This document shows, in pieces, positions 36,401 through 42,674 of a stretch of DNA of 64,000 nt (its first letter is position 1; the number at the start of each line of letters is the position of its first letter). Position numbers and translations under genes: made by a program. Source of the DNA: Notospermus geniculatus (lineage: Eukaryota > Nemertea > Pilidiophora > Heteronemertea > Lineidae). Location: assembly GCA_002633025.1 (NCBI GenBank), contig NMRB01000533.1:220621-284620 (forward strand). Direction: 5' to 3'. Below the pieces are notes generated by a model. It did no database searches and was not told the DNA's origin. It saw only the letters and a list, made by a program, of their open reading frames with translations.

Positions 36401-36723
36401 GACATTAACACTTTGTGCCAGACTGTGCAACAACCGAAAACAACGATGTTTTGGAAATGTTGCAGCTGGATGTTTTTAAAATATTTTGGAAATATTGACA
36501 GTGTAGACAGGCATTAACATCTTGTTCAAGGTATGTTTTCGGACTGTTTGGATGGATAATTGGAGTCAACTGTCTAAATAGGGGTCGTTAGAGCCTGACT
36601 GTCTAAATGCATGAAACAGGTGACCAAGTGTGGAGTGTACGCACAAACAAAATAGGAGAATTGCGATGAAGAGAACTCACCCGATATTAGTGTCTCTGGA
36701 GTGCCATAGAAGAGCCTCGACAT
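18401..36723 (-). CDS. PLEKHG5: PLEKHG5 (Syx)-like RhoGEF, 15 coding exons, partial because of a gap
   Basis: Joined exons (descending): 36723-36681, 32099-32017, 30795-30616, 27344-27240, 26566-26408, 25985-25839, 25325-25176, 24881-24771, 24483-24334, 23740-23603, 23214-23098, 22652-22511, 22430-22324, [gap 22013-21677], 21676-20508, 18410-18401. Exons 1-13 give 544 codons and exons 14-15 about 392, so at least 936 residues; human PLEKHG5 has about 1,000-1,060. Domains: low-complexity N-terminus (1-137), PLEKHG5-type linker (138-190), DH (about 195-400), PH (about 425-544), Ser/Pro-rich tail, C-terminal PDZ ligand. Known for the family: the DH domain catalyses GDP/GTP exchange on RhoA, the PH domain assists membrane binding, and the S-E-V end binds MUPP1/PATJ-type PDZ proteins at junctions; neuronal PLEKHG5 also acts on synaptic-vesicle autophagy. 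The Raf-like Ras-binding region of long vertebrate isoforms is not seen, so this may be a short-promoter isoform, or upstream exons may have been missed. Confidence 0.93.
19205..19430. mobile_element. MITE family G, copy 1
   Basis: Ends GGCGGTCTAGGAAAACCCGT...ACGGGTTTTCCTAGACCGCC. The core TTTCAGCTATTGAAATGTGC and GGCCATTAACACTTTCCTC is shared (inverted) with 38296-38475 and 57165-57395. Confidence 0.85.
19433..19615. mobile_element. Inverted-repeat element with GCCTGTTTCCACTA ends
   Basis: CCTGTTTCCACTATCGCAG at the left pairs with CTGTAGTAGAAAGGG at the right. Inside, GCGGTTTTCACAGG pairs with CCTGTGAAAACTGC. It lies directly beside family G copy 1. Confidence 0.65.
19752..19893. mobile_element. 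MITE family B copy in the last PLEKHG5 intron
   Basis: TTTCCACATGAGGGTTTTCT...CTCAATTATATA. The core CAATGGGCAATTCACCATTG is intact. The right end CTCACTTGGAGAAGCG is a degraded terminal repeat. Confidence 0.7.
20034..20128. repeat. 95-bp inverted-repeat element in the last PLEKHG5 intron
   Basis: TTGTATTGCACAAGAGTT at the left is inverted as AACTCTTGCACAATACAA at the right, around an A-rich core with a CTGAAAAAATCTTTCAG inner palindrome. Confidence 0.8.
20508..21676 (-). CDS. PLEKHG5: PLEKHG5-like exon 14, Ser/Pro-rich tail (5' end in gap)
   Basis: Open from the gap edge (SLRRLSNSDSEFSQF) through 389 codons plus two bases to a GTAAGT donor. The tail is dense in Ser, Asp and Arg-Arg, probably disordered and phosphorylated. 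Its end, GRKKMTHSQIMRLKKQLLL followed by NSDLEAS, resembles the final helix of vertebrate PLEKHG5. A TAA that seems to end the ORF overlaps the donor (TC|GTAAGT) and would be spliced out. Plus-strand ORFs across this exon are shadows. Confidence 0.92.
21677..22013. other. Assembly gap (Ns), 337 bases
   Basis: A run of N between PLEKHG5-like exons 13 and 14. It hides the acceptor and 5' part of exon 14, and possibly one small further exon. Confidence 1.
22025..22190 (+). mobile_element. SINE head split by a GGGCCC-ended MITE
   Basis: TGGCCTAGTGGTTGGTGCTC (A-box half) stops at 22048 and TTGCCTCTGAGTTGAGCGAATC (B-box-like half) resumes at 22160. The inserted element is the 112-bp MITE at 22048-22159, with ends GGGCCCATATTCATAAA and TTTATGAATATGGGCCC. 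Confidence 0.65.
22324..22430 (-). CDS. PLEKHG5: PLEKHG5-like exon 13, end of the PH domain
   Basis: Acceptor TTCTACAG, two bases completing a Gly codon, 35 codons, donor GTTAGT. It reads TFLMLLVNEYRVAWSAYTFQ, then GEQIKLWVEKIKKAQ, with the invariant Trp of the C-terminal PH helix. It ends in phase 0; the next exon begins inside the gap. Confidence 0.95.
22511..22652 (-). CDS. PLEKHG5: PLEKHG5-like exon 12, PH domain
   Basis: Acceptor TTTTCCAG, 47 codons plus one base, donor GTGAGA. It encodes VHCFLFTDMLLITKSSKRG and a basic KDKVKVIKPPIRID stretch, the central PH strands. It ends in phase 1, and exon 13 supplies the two missing bases. Confidence 0.95.
22742..22925. repeat. 60-bp tandem repeat, three units, in PLEKHG5 intron 11
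   Basis: Unit includes GAACTCAAAGAGACAAGGCC and CATTCCACTGGAATTTCTCC; the third unit carries small indels. Confidence 0.9.
23098..23214 (-). CDS. PLEKHG5: PLEKHG5-like exon 11, start of the PH domain
   Basis: Acceptor TTTTTTCAG, 39 codons, donor GTGGGT, phase 0. It contains YTQLDLTCPMPG and TRHLLCEGSLRFKDG, the family's HLDLTAP and LLLEGSL-type strands opening the PH domain. Residues 423-461. Confidence 0.95.
23603..23740 (-). CDS. PLEKHG5: PLEKHG5-like exon 10, DH-PH junction
   Basis: Acceptor TATTGCAG, 46 codons, donor GTAGGT, phase 0. It encodes the long last DH helix and linker (VDVFVNYVNTTLRKRHEKER and IMDRIESYDVVD), matching the family's AYEVVES-type segment. Residues 377-422. Confidence 0.94.
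23785..23938. mobile_element. hAT-like MITE, family D, in PLEKHG5 intron 9
   Basis: The right end reads CGGAAATCCTGGATCTGCCC, the inverse of the GGGGCAGATCCAGGATTT type seen at 35444; the left end is the degenerate GGTGGATTTAGGAGGGG. Related copies: 30283-30466, 35440-35590, 39450-39572, right end only at 34976-35016. Ends of this CAGGGGCGGATCCAGG type are common for hAT-derived MITEs in animals. Confidence 0.65.
24334..24483 (-). CDS. PLEKHG5: PLEKHG5-like exon 9, catalytic DH helix
   Basis: Acceptor CATTTCAG, 50 codons, donor GTACGT, phase 0. It carries the DH signature IVKPMQRLTKYSLLL (conserved region 3, the main Rho-binding helix), preceded by QCERLRLQD. Residues 327-376. Nothing needed for exchange activity appears lost. 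Confidence 0.96.
24553..24764 (-). repeat. Dispersed repeat family C, copy 2 (inverted), in PLEKHG5 intron 8
   Basis: Ends ACTGAACACTGGGGACGAGTGT at the right and contains CCAATCAGAAAGTGTGCTACG. Its right edge lies only seven bases from exon 8 at 24771. Confidence 0.75.
24771..24881 (-). CDS. PLEKHG5: PLEKHG5-like exon 8, DH domain
   Basis: Acceptor TGTTTCAG, 37 codons, donor GTAAGT, phase 0. It contains MFQPYIRYCLDQE and RDNELFKIFVS, corresponding to the middle DH helices (FKPYIRYC-type block). Residues 290-326. Confidence 0.95.
25176..25325 (-). CDS. PLEKHG5: PLEKHG5-like exon 7, DH domain
   Basis: Acceptor TTTTCAG, 50 codons, donor GTGACT, phase 0. The peptide begins IDTERLFSNIVDI and continues LWEECMLPVVEEARQSR; the ERLFSNI block is conserved in PLEKHG5 orthologues. 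Residues 240-289. The donor is weaker than those of its neighbours. Confidence 0.95.
25435..25838 (-). repeat. Intronic satellite of donor-like units (PLEKHG5 intron 6)
   Basis: About 15 units of 23-33 bp, mostly 28. On the minus strand each reads roughly GATCTGTTACTTTATGATGT, then AAGCAATG. Thirteen units keep GTAAG and one has GTGAG. The terminal unit overlaps the real end of exon 6 and its donor. Confidence 0.9.
25839..25985 (-). CDS. PLEKHG5: PLEKHG5-like exon 6, start of the DH domain
   Basis: Acceptor ATTCAACAG, 49 codons, donor GTAAGT, phase 0. It holds the first conserved DH helix (QAAIWELLQTEVTYVKGIRV), with the Glu that contacts Rho switch I in DH domains, then DVFLCCMVNLQ as in vertebrate PLEKHG5. 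The last 20 or so exonic bases and the donor form the end unit of the satellite at 25435-25838. Confidence 0.95.
26408..26566 (-). CDS. PLEKHG5: PLEKHG5-like exon 5, pre-DH linker
   Basis: Acceptor CACTTACAG, 53 codons, donor GTAAGT, phase 0. The peptide contains LYEKLQEYNLKGLPEMP and LEEHWTDIVDNH, matching the family linker (a Leu-rich helix, a G-L-P-x-x-P turn, then an acidic W-x-x-hydrophobic helix) just before the DH domain. Residues 138-190. Confidence 0.93.
26712..27027. mobile_element. AT-rich transposon-like element with a 7-bp target duplication (PLEKHG5 intron 4)
   Basis: Ends AGGGTTTCCGCCAGA...TCTGGCGGAAACCCT, flanked by GGCATTC at 26705-26711 and 27028-27034. The interior holds poly(A)/poly(T) and inverted GAGGGTACGGA/GGGTACGGA blocks. 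It sits inside the start of a family B MITE copy (27028-27196). Confidence 0.85.
27028..27196. mobile_element. MITE family B copy (host of the element above)
   Basis: CTCGTGAGATTTCACTCGTG, CAATGGGTGACTCACCATTG, ACCAATGACCCAAACGACTG and CCACGTGGGGGAGTG follow the family B order. Confidence 0.7.
27240..27344 (-). CDS. PLEKHG5: PLEKHG5-like exon 4
   Basis: Acceptor TTCTTGCAG, 35 codons, donor GTAAGA, phase 0. It ends NRLSNLFSPVTTTFK, which resembles the RFSGFF-type segment lying N-terminal to the linker in vertebrate PLEKHG5. Residues 103-137. Confidence 0.86.
27550..28745. other. PLEKHG5 intron 3 stretch without recognised features
   Basis: About 1.2 kb of AT-rich sequence with only short palindromes (AATAACGTTATT at 28007-28018) and one ambiguous base at 28592. 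I see no exon or intact element. Confidence 0.5.
28749..28902. mobile_element. GGGCC-ended hairpin MITE with 55-bp arms
   Basis: GGGCCGTATGCACCAAACG...CGTTTGGTGCATGCATATGG CCC; the arms carry GATTATCTTGAACTCAGG and its inverse. Half of a related element survives at 40938-40976. Confidence 0.85.
29190..29300. repeat. Family J repeat copy
   Basis: TTTTTGTCGACAGCCGGTGC, CACCGGCAGTGATCACATCA and TCCTCCAATACT match the inverse of 10939-11020. A tandem CACCCCAGTG motif follows at 29320-29360. Confidence 0.6.
29815..29962. repeat. Hairpin element with CCATGGCAGGTCAGAAGG ends
   Basis: The left arm (to GGGTAAACA) and right arm (TGTTTACCCCTTCTGACCTG) are inverted. The interior has inverted GGGCCTAGTCC/CTAGGCTCC-like blocks. 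Confidence 0.75.
30283..30466. mobile_element. hAT-like MITE family D copy
   Basis: GTGCCGGATCCAGGGTTTGG...GGGGCCCTGGATCCGCACC. The body CACGGTCCATTTTACAGATT is shared with 35440-35590 and 39450-39572. Confidence 0.75.
30616..30795 (-). CDS. PLEKHG5: PLEKHG5-like exon 3, with a GC-type splice donor
   Basis: Acceptor CGCTTCAG, then exactly 60 codons (TKQEFTQSKS...PPSESE), phase 0 at both ends. The donor reads GAG|GCAAGT, the consensus of GC-AG introns; no GT donor nearby preserves the frame. If unspliced, translation stops five codons later, at 30598. The segment is rich in Ser, Pro and basic residues (KPPPEPRRRNSLPL). Confidence 0.8.
31003..31375. repeat. 55-bp tandem repeat, about 6.5 units, in PLEKHG5 intron 2
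   Basis: Unit includes GACCTCCATTTTCAGGTCCT and CTGCAGGAGACTACGGGCTC. Units diverge by 5-20%. Confidence 0.95.
31482..31730. repeat. 57-bp tandem repeat, four to five units, in PLEKHG5 intron 2
   Basis: Unit CATGAATTTGTGTGCCACCA, then GTTTTAGGAGCTCATGTCAG. Starts near 31485, 31542, 31599, 31656 and 31712. Confidence 0.95.
32017..32099 (-). CDS. PLEKHG5: PLEKHG5-like exon 2
   Basis: Acceptor TTGCAG, then two bases completing a codon, then 27 codons (KEGDTSTNRS...NVEKKPG), then donor GTAAGT. It encodes a basic, polar, low-complexity segment (residues 15-42) without a recognisable domain. It ends in phase 0, matching exon 3. Confidence 0.65.
32159..32605. mobile_element. MITE family A copy split by a long-arm hairpin element
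   Basis: Left part AGGAGCTGTTAGTCAG...CAATCAGGAGAGTTTTC; right part GTATTGGTCCGCTAGAAC...GGCTGTCTGCT. The insert is 32251-32540. Confidence 0.85.
32251..32540. mobile_element. 290-bp hairpin MITE with arms over 50 bp
   Basis: ATTTCACATCTCGCACGATC starts the left arm, which is exactly inverted at the right end for about 53 bp. The interior includes the inverted GGTTCCCGATACCGCC/GGCAGTATTGGGAACC blocks. Flanking TGTAT may be a 5-bp target duplication. Confidence 0.85.
32603..32799. mobile_element. MITE with GAGGCCTTGCAAATGACGTC ends
   Basis: TAGAGGCCTTGCAATGACGTCA and its inverse TGACGTCATTTGCAAGGCCT enclose about 150 bases containing GCGGCCATGCTG/CAGCATGGCGGC and TGACGTAACGTCA. Flanking TA fits a TA target. 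It is inserted at the right end of the family A copy. Confidence 0.8.
32880..34620. other. PLEKHG5 intron 1 stretch without recognised features
   Basis: About 1.7 kb of AT-rich sequence. No exon, long inverted repeat or SINE was recognised. ORFs here are short and overlap on both strands. Confidence 0.5.
34635..34975. repeat. GTCGACTGACAACTG minisatellite
   Basis: About 13 units of roughly 26 bp (CACAGTGTCGACTGACAACT plus GGTG), with shortened units near 34785-34815. Confidence 0.95.
34976..35016. mobile_element. Right end of a family D hAT-like MITE
   Basis: CACCCCCTCTTTTCCCAATT and CTGGATCCACCCCTG match the right-end type of 23785-23938. The minisatellite abuts it and no left end is visible. 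Confidence 0.55.
35440..35590. mobile_element. Family D hAT-like MITE copy
   Basis: CAGGGGCAGATCCAGGATTT...GGATCCACAGCTG. Interior GAATTTCACGGTCGATTTTA and CAGATTTGTTGGCCAA. Confidence 0.75.
36265..36362. repeat. Degenerate CCTAACCCTGACCC repeat
   Basis: Variants of CCTAACCC, CCTGACCC and CCTCACCC in tandem. It resembles telomere-like simple sequence but is too irregular to be a telomeric tract. Confidence 0.8.
36681..36723 (-). CDS. PLEKHG5: PLEKHG5-like exon 1 (candidate first coding exon)
   Basis: An ATG at 36723-36721 with CGCC directly upstream opens MSRLFYGTPETLIS plus one base, followed by a GTGAGT donor. The leftover single base fits exon 2, which needs a codon whose last two bases are AG, giving a Glu. 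There is no homology evidence for these 14 residues. The choice rests on start context, donor and phase. It could instead be an alternative first exon of a longer gene. Confidence 0.5.
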
Positions 36724-36739
36724 GGCGATGCCGTTTGTA

Positions 36740-36965
36740 ACGACGGAAAGCCAACAATTGGAAAACAAGCTGAATCAAAACTAGGGGCTTCAATAGACCC
36801 ATTAAACGGGTTGTCATGGAGAATTATGAAACGGGGAGGTTCACGCGCGGTGAATATCCCCCAGAGGCTTATGCAGAACGCTATTTACGTAACCAATCGA
36901 TGGGCATGTAAATGAGAGAGCGTAGTTATATCGGTTCTGATTGGAGAACATCTAGGCATCAATGA
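36740..36965 (-). promoter_or_regulatory. Possible promoter upstream of PLEKHG5-like exon 1
   Basis: On the minus strand this stretch contains CTCCAATCAG, a GATATAAC word, an inverted CCAAT box next to TACGTAA, and a CG-containing segment, within 250 bases upstream of the candidate start codon. Such words are common, so this is only a positional inference. Confidence 0.2.
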
Positions 36966-37490
36966 AATAACATAGAACCTCCCTATATGGACACCTCTGC
37001 CAGGAGGACACCTGTTTATCATGGACAGCGAAGCGCTATCCCATACTGGTCATATCCAATCATTTTAACCTCTGTAATCAGGACACCTCTCAATCAAGGA
37101 CAAGCCCAAAGGTGTCCTTATTAGAGAGGTTTTACTGTTCAGTGAAACCTCCCTTGGTGGACACCTCTGCCAGGACACCCCTCTATTAAGGACACCAATG
37201 TCCAGCCCCAAACTGGTCCTTTCTGTTCATTTTGAGCTCTGTATTCAGGACACCTCTCAATTAAGGACAAGCCCAACGGTGGTCTTATTTGAGAGGTTTT
37301 ACTGTTCAATGGAACCTACCTTGGTGGCCACCTCTGCCAGGGGGACACCTCTCCATTAAGAACACCAAAGTTCAGCCCCAAACTGGTCATTTCTATTCAT
37401 TTTGGCCTCCATAATCAGGACACCTCTCAATTAAGGACACCGTCTGTCAGTCCTGGTGTTGTCCTTATTAGAGAGGTTTTTACTTTGTTC
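36965..37490. repeat. Tandem repeat of about 170-180 bp, three units (family E)
   Basis: Each unit runs GGACACCTCTGCCAGGAGGA, CCCAAACTGGTC, CAGGACACCTCTCAATTAAG, TTAGAGAGGTTTTACTGTTC, AACCTCCCTTGGTGG. Present as three diverged copies. Confidence 0.85.
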
Positions 37491-37799
37491 TAAAGCACAG
37501 GTGCATAGTCTTGCAAAGTCAGGAAGAAAAGGCAATAATCAAATTGTACAGAAATTCATCTTGTTCATAATTCGGCCTCATCAAATATCATGTGAAATCT
37601 CATATTTCTCTGAGGGATTACGTATGTATATTTCATCTTTAAGAATGAAATGCACACCTTATAATACCCCGGCCCTCGGGGCAAAGATCAATAATAATCT
37701 ATCTGTAACACAAGGCATAATCCGATCGAAGAATTTAGCTGCAGAGAACATTCCGTTAGAATCCAGGTATGAATGAACGGACCCTTTGTTTCTGAAGGG

Positions 37800-37985
37800 T
37801 GTAGTGTAAGCTGGTGCCTACCACCTCTGAGTTGGTGGGTTTGGTTCATGGTTTTGATGTCGTGACTCTGGGTTGTCAGAATGGTATAGTGCAAACACTG
37901 GCACCTGTCACCTCTAAGTAGCAGGTTCGATCCCCGGTGACTGTCTTCATGTGATAGAAATATCACATACATGTAGTTAGTTATC
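37800..37985 (+). mobile_element. Type 1 SINE, tandem head
   Basis: GGTTGTCAGAATGGTATAGT and GCAGGTTCGATCCCCGGTGA are the A and B box regions. An older head (GTGTAGTGTAAGCTGGTGCC) precedes it, as at 1071-1302. Confidence 0.65.
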
Positions 37986-38082
37986 TTCATGTGATAACTC
38001 TCTTTAACACATGTTTTTTTCCCGGGATGTCAGTTTTCTCCTGCCTACAATATTCACCCAATGTTCTCTACAGAATGTAATA

Positions 38083-38155
38083 AAGGAGCCTGGTATTGCC
38101 ACTTTTTCTCGACAGCCGGTGCCACCGCGCCACTCTCCAACTCGAGGGACTAACT
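38083..38155. repeat. Family J repeat copy, partial
   Basis: GGAGCCTGGTATTGCCACTT and TCGACAGCCGGTGCCACCG match the other two copies. Confidence 0.6.
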
Positions 38156-38295
38156 ACGTTTCAGCTAATGACCCGATTTACTGTGTACATGGATTTTTGT
38201 AGTTCATATTGCTGCCACTAGGTGGCTCCATCTATGTCAGCAGTCAAATAATGCATTAGATCCAATACCGTGCTCCTTTAAGTGACTCACATCTC

Positions 38296-38475
38296 AATAT
38301 GTGAGGCGGTCTAGGAAAATCCACCGGATGTCACATTTGAGGAAAGTGTTAATGGCCTTGGTGAACCCGCACATTTCAATAGCTGAAATGTACTCAGTAA
38401 CATGTAAACAACAGCAGATCAATGCACAGGTAATCTGATAGCCCTTGTTGCTCATCCAGTGACATCTGATAAGTT
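38296..38475. mobile_element. MITE family G, copy 2
   Basis: Left end GAGGCGGTCTAGGAAAATCC, core GAGGAAAGTGTTAATGGCCT and TTCAATAGCTGAAATGTACT. The right terminal repeat is missing or decayed. Confidence 0.75.
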
Positions 38476-39449
38476 TTCCAATACAACCACACATATTTTT
38501 TACGTGAAGGCCCCATGTGACATGCTCAGGATGGTTCTGTAAGATACCAAAGAAACACAGGCATAATTTCGACGTGGCCAAACAACATCAGAAATTCGTT
38601 AGGCCAAAAAAAATTGTCTGTTTCTTGTCCAGCAACTCGGCGAAAAATGATGCGGGCATGCGAATTTTTTTTTATTTTCAAATAATTTTTTTCCCGTTTT
38701 CTTCATGGATGGGGGGAATACCACCAGCAAATTATCTCTCTACATGTTTAAAGCACATATTTCATGAAAAATAAAGATGAAATAAAGATGATTTCAAGTG
38801 ATGAAGCATTTCTGTGCATTGTATAGAAGGCGCTGCGTAAGCAAAGTGGGAAAATTTGAAATTGGTAAGAAAAAAAAAATTTCGATGCGGAGGGTCTGGG
38901 AATGACGCGGGCGCGGACAAGAAACAAATACTTTATTTTTTTGGCCTTATAGTTCACATATGTCAGTCACATGACGTACGGCAGTTGCCGAAACTAATTA
39001 CGTGAGGGCAAAAAGAAACTGTGGTGTGTGTGAAAGATTGGATGACCTTTGGATGCAGAGCTTAACGAACTTCTCCAACGACTAATTAACGCTGTGTAAG
39101 AGGCTGTTGACCGCCTGTGATGACGCCACATGAAGGCGGGTCAATAACAAGACATTTTCGTACGTCATCGTCAGTGCAAAGACAGAGATTCTGCAAAATA
39201 AGTCGAACCATTGAGTGCATATATGGAAATCCATACTATCGGCGCACACCCACGGCGTGGAGTGAATGGTTGGTCTCTTCTCTTAATTGATAATAGTAAA
39301 TCAATCAACAGATGGAGTCAATCAATTAATTTGTCGATAATGGATGTTTTGCTGTTGATGATAGAGGAGAAGATTGGCCTTGAACAACCTGTCAATCTCG
39401 CTAACGAGCCAATGACAGGTCACGAGGTCGGTGTGCATTCAGTACACTC

Positions 39450-39572
39450 AGGGGCGCCCTGTGCTAGAAACATTGAAATTTGCGGCAAATTCCAAATTTT
39501 CATGGTCGATTTTACAGATTTGTTGGTCAAAAGGGGGGCGAGCCCCCGGCGTGCTGCCCCTGGATCCGCGCC
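39450..39572. mobile_element. Family D hAT-like MITE copy
   Basis: CAGGGGCGCCCTGTGCTAG...CTGCCCCTGGATCCGCGCC; abuts family C copy 3 at 39574. Confidence 0.75.
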
Positions 39573-39573
39573 T

Positions 39574-39893
39574 GACACTCATCCCCAGTGTTCAGTTGGC
39601 CATACATGTTGGTATAGACCCAGTAAACACTGGCATTACTGGTGCCAAAAGGGAACGATCATCAATAGATGGCACTCTTTTACGAGGAAGCCAACCATAA
39701 GCCATCATCACAGGTTTAACCAACGCCAACGTAACACACTTTCTGATTGGCTAAGACACATGTACAAAATGTACACTGTACATTCATGCTCTAAGAGGAG
39801 TATATTCAGGCTACAGTCATGCTATACATGTACATGCTACAGTAAGCTTCCCATCGGGGATTCCCCGAATCGGAGAGCTAACGCCATCTATTG
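39574..39893 (+). repeat. Dispersed repeat family C, copy 3
   Basis: CACTCATCCCCAGTGTTCAG, CGTAACACACTTTCTGATTG, AAATGTACACTGTACATTC, AGAGCTAACGCCATCTATTG. The 227-codon frame at 39211-39894 is a composite of this and its neighbouring repeats, not a gene. Confidence 0.8.
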
Positions 39894-40315
39894 AGAATCG
39901 AACCCGAGACCTTGAGGTGACAGGCACTATATGTTTCCACTGCTCCATTTTGAGAGCTCTGAGATCAAAGTTCACAAAGTGCCATTAAATCAATGATAAA
40001 CTACAACTTTGGAGTGTTATAGAATCCACTTAAGACTATCTGCTAAAGTGAGGCCACCCTCGTCGGGAAACCATCAAGTTGATGTTTTCCAGAGGCACTG
40101 AAGGAATATTCTATCTGCAAAAATACGGCTACCTGTATGTGATGCCGCAATTTCAGTTGAGTGAGCTAACACCTGAGCACATCCCTGAGGACCAGTCGAC
40201 AGAGTTCTGGCCGGAACTAACCATCGGCTGAAACGAACGGCAGAGGTTCTGTGGTGGATGGCAAGTTTTGTTGAATGGCAAGATTTATGTATTGGAATTG
40301 ATGGTCAATGCCAGA

Positions 40316-40500
40316 GTGCACTGATAGCCAAGTGGTTATGTCCGTTAAGCGGCAGGTCCCACGTTCGGACCAGCCCGGGCCATGCGGGATCAATCATCCC
40401 TGGCTCTTCACGTCTGTCGCGTGGGACAGTAAGCCGTGTGCCTTTGCAAGGGCAAGTGTAAGACCCCATCCAAGAGAGGAACATGAGTAGCTTGAGATGG
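40316..40500 (+). mobile_element. tRNA-derived SINE, type 2
   Basis: TGATAGCCAAGTGGTTATGT (A box), a decayed B box (CGTTCGGACCAG), GGGCCATGCGGGATCAATCA, CCTTTGCAAGGGCAAGTGTA, AGTAGCTTGAGATGGCCTCT. Confidence 0.8.
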
Positions 40501-41317
40501 CCTCTTCAGTACTCACAAGGGCCAATAATGCTTTGTGTCTGGCCCTGAAGGAATAATCTAATACAATACAAAATGCTGGAAGGAATGGCAGTGGATCTCC
40601 AGTGAACGGCTAGTTTTGTCGGACAAGATATTGTGAATTGAAATTGACGGTCAACACCAAAGGACAGGTTGTAAAACGTGCCGCTGACTTGGATGACAAC
40701 AACATCATCATCACTTTGCGTCATGCATGTCCTTGTCCTCCCAAGATTCTCGACGTGAGAACTGTTGCATTCCCGGCAGGGTAATCACTTCCATAACTTA
40801 GACACACCCAGATCAATAAGGGTCGCTATAATTAGCACAAAGCTGACCAAGTCTCATTTTTCGTTTGCCGTATGACAAGTAGTGATGTAACGGCGAGAGG
40901 GCCAGAAGTCAATAATGAACAGATGACAGACAGTTCGTAGGTTCAAGATAATCGTCGTTGGTGCACACGGCCCTTGTGTTTCACAATTTAGAGCATGAAC
41001 TCCTCGAAATGAAACTACCAAGTTGAACAACAACAATGGGTGCGGCACCAGCTAAACTTGACGTCAACAACAATAATTGCTTCCTGAGATAAACGATGTT
41101 TAATACTTGAAGTTCAAGATCGCAGAAGACAGACAGCAAATTGGCAGACAGTCTATCCAAAAGTGTTCATCAACAGGTTACGATGAGTCAAATAAAGTGT
41201 GGACCTCACCAGTCGTACAACTACTAATCAGGTGCAAGTCTCACCATGATTAGATTGCCAAATCGGATCATTTGGACTGTCCTTATTAGATTTTTCTGTC
41301 TGGGCTGAAGCAAAAGC

Positions 41318-41730
41318 ATTATTGGCCCTGGTAAAGTATGGAAGAGGCCATCTCAAGCTACTCATGTACATGTACCTCACTTGGATGGGGTCTTTTAAGG
41401 TGTCTACAGGTCGACATTGTGCCTTGAAGCAACTCGACGGATCCGTCGCAGATCAAAACACTACCACGCGCAGGTCGACATTTCAGCGATTGAGAGGAAC
41501 TCGGAGCAACTGGCAGTTCCTCGAACAGCACGCTCAACTAGCGGAATCTGGCAGTTGCTCGGAGACGCAAGCGTGCTCAGGTCGACAAAATCGGCAACTG
41601 ATCAGTCACTCCGAATTGCTTCCATCGCCGGAAAGCTAGTTGCCGCGAGTTGCTTCGCAGGACACAATGTCGACCTGTAGGCACCTTTACTTGCCCTTGC
41701 AAAGGTCGAATGGGAGGAGAGAAAATGGAC
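41318..41730 (-). mobile_element. Type 2 SINE (minus strand) split by a 289-bp MITE
   Basis: GAAGAGGCCATCTCAAGCTA and CTTGGATGGGGTCTTTTA are the inverse of the type 2 3' end; CTTGCCCTTGCAAAGG resumes at 41690. Confidence 0.8.
41398..41686. mobile_element. Harbinger-like MITE with a TTA target duplication
   Basis: Ends AGGTGTCTACAGGTCGACAT and its inverse ATGTCGACCTGTAGGCACCT, flanked on both sides by TTA (41395-41397 and 41687-41689). The interior has inverted AAGCAACTCG/CGAGTTGCTT blocks. Confidence 0.85.
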
Positions 41731-42360
41731 ACGACAACAACATTTTCTTGCTTAATTCTCTCAACGGACGACTAACAACCGGTTTCCTCAAACGGTTCCA
41801 AATCCCGGTGGCACGCCAACCACATCCCCGGCCAAATCTCAGCGACACCGAACTCTCCCGTTGCTTCTGTTCAATATGCCAGCCTCAAAACACCTCCATA
41901 TATCTATTACTTCTTACTTGTCGATAAAACATAAAAGTTCCCGGTGGGAATTGCGGTCCATCTAGGTCTGAACAGCAGCAGGATCATTTAGCTCAAAAAC
42001 TTTGGGTCTACCCTGGGAAAAATTGATTATCCGTTTGTCAGGGGGCATTTGTAGGTTGAGGATACCGGTATGTACATATCGAATTCATTCACAAGGGTTC
42101 CATGAATGTCTTTTGATTTTTTCAACGGAAATGCAGACATGGCAGATGTTGGCAGTTCTTTCAAAATGCTCGTCTGCATTTCTCATGGAGCATCCTAAGG
42201 GAGTTGATGAGGGGTTTTGATAACCAAAACGAATTTCTTCCACGTATAATACCGAGGGCGCTTTTGTCAAATGGGGGGGGGGGGGTAGGTGGTGCATTGT
42301 TTGGAAGTCACACTCATGACTCAGAGACTGCTGGTTCGATTCAGAGCGCCCTGGATCCCA

Positions 42361-42674
42361 TCTTCGATAATCGAAGGCCGATCTGCTCACCACTGCGTTA
42401 CATCGCACATCACCCTTCGAGAAATTGACCGGTCTGTGACGGATCCGCTGCCTCGAGAAGAGGAGGCCAATCAGAACCAGTGTTGTAAAATGTCCATGTA
42501 GTATAAATAGTGGTAACCGAAGCCCCTGCCGAAGACCCGATATTAAATGCAATCTGATTGGTTGACCGGTAAAGTTGGCATCGTGCCAAGATACGCCGTG
42601 GACCGGTCTATTTCTCGAAGGGTGATATGGGATATAACGGAGTGGTGAGCAGATCGCCCTTCGATTATCGAAGA
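42361..42674. mobile_element. Hairpin MITE with TCTTCGATAATCGAAGG ends
   Basis: The arms (about 75 bp) include CGATCTGCTCACCACTGCGT and CACCCTTCGAGAAATTGACC with few mismatches. CTGGATCC lies outside both arms, like family D ends. A 211-codon frame on the minus strand is produced by this palindrome. Confidence 0.8.

Noticed and set aside
39211-39894. 227-codon plus-strand ORF
   Set aside because: It crosses a family D MITE and a family C repeat; composition is not coding-like.
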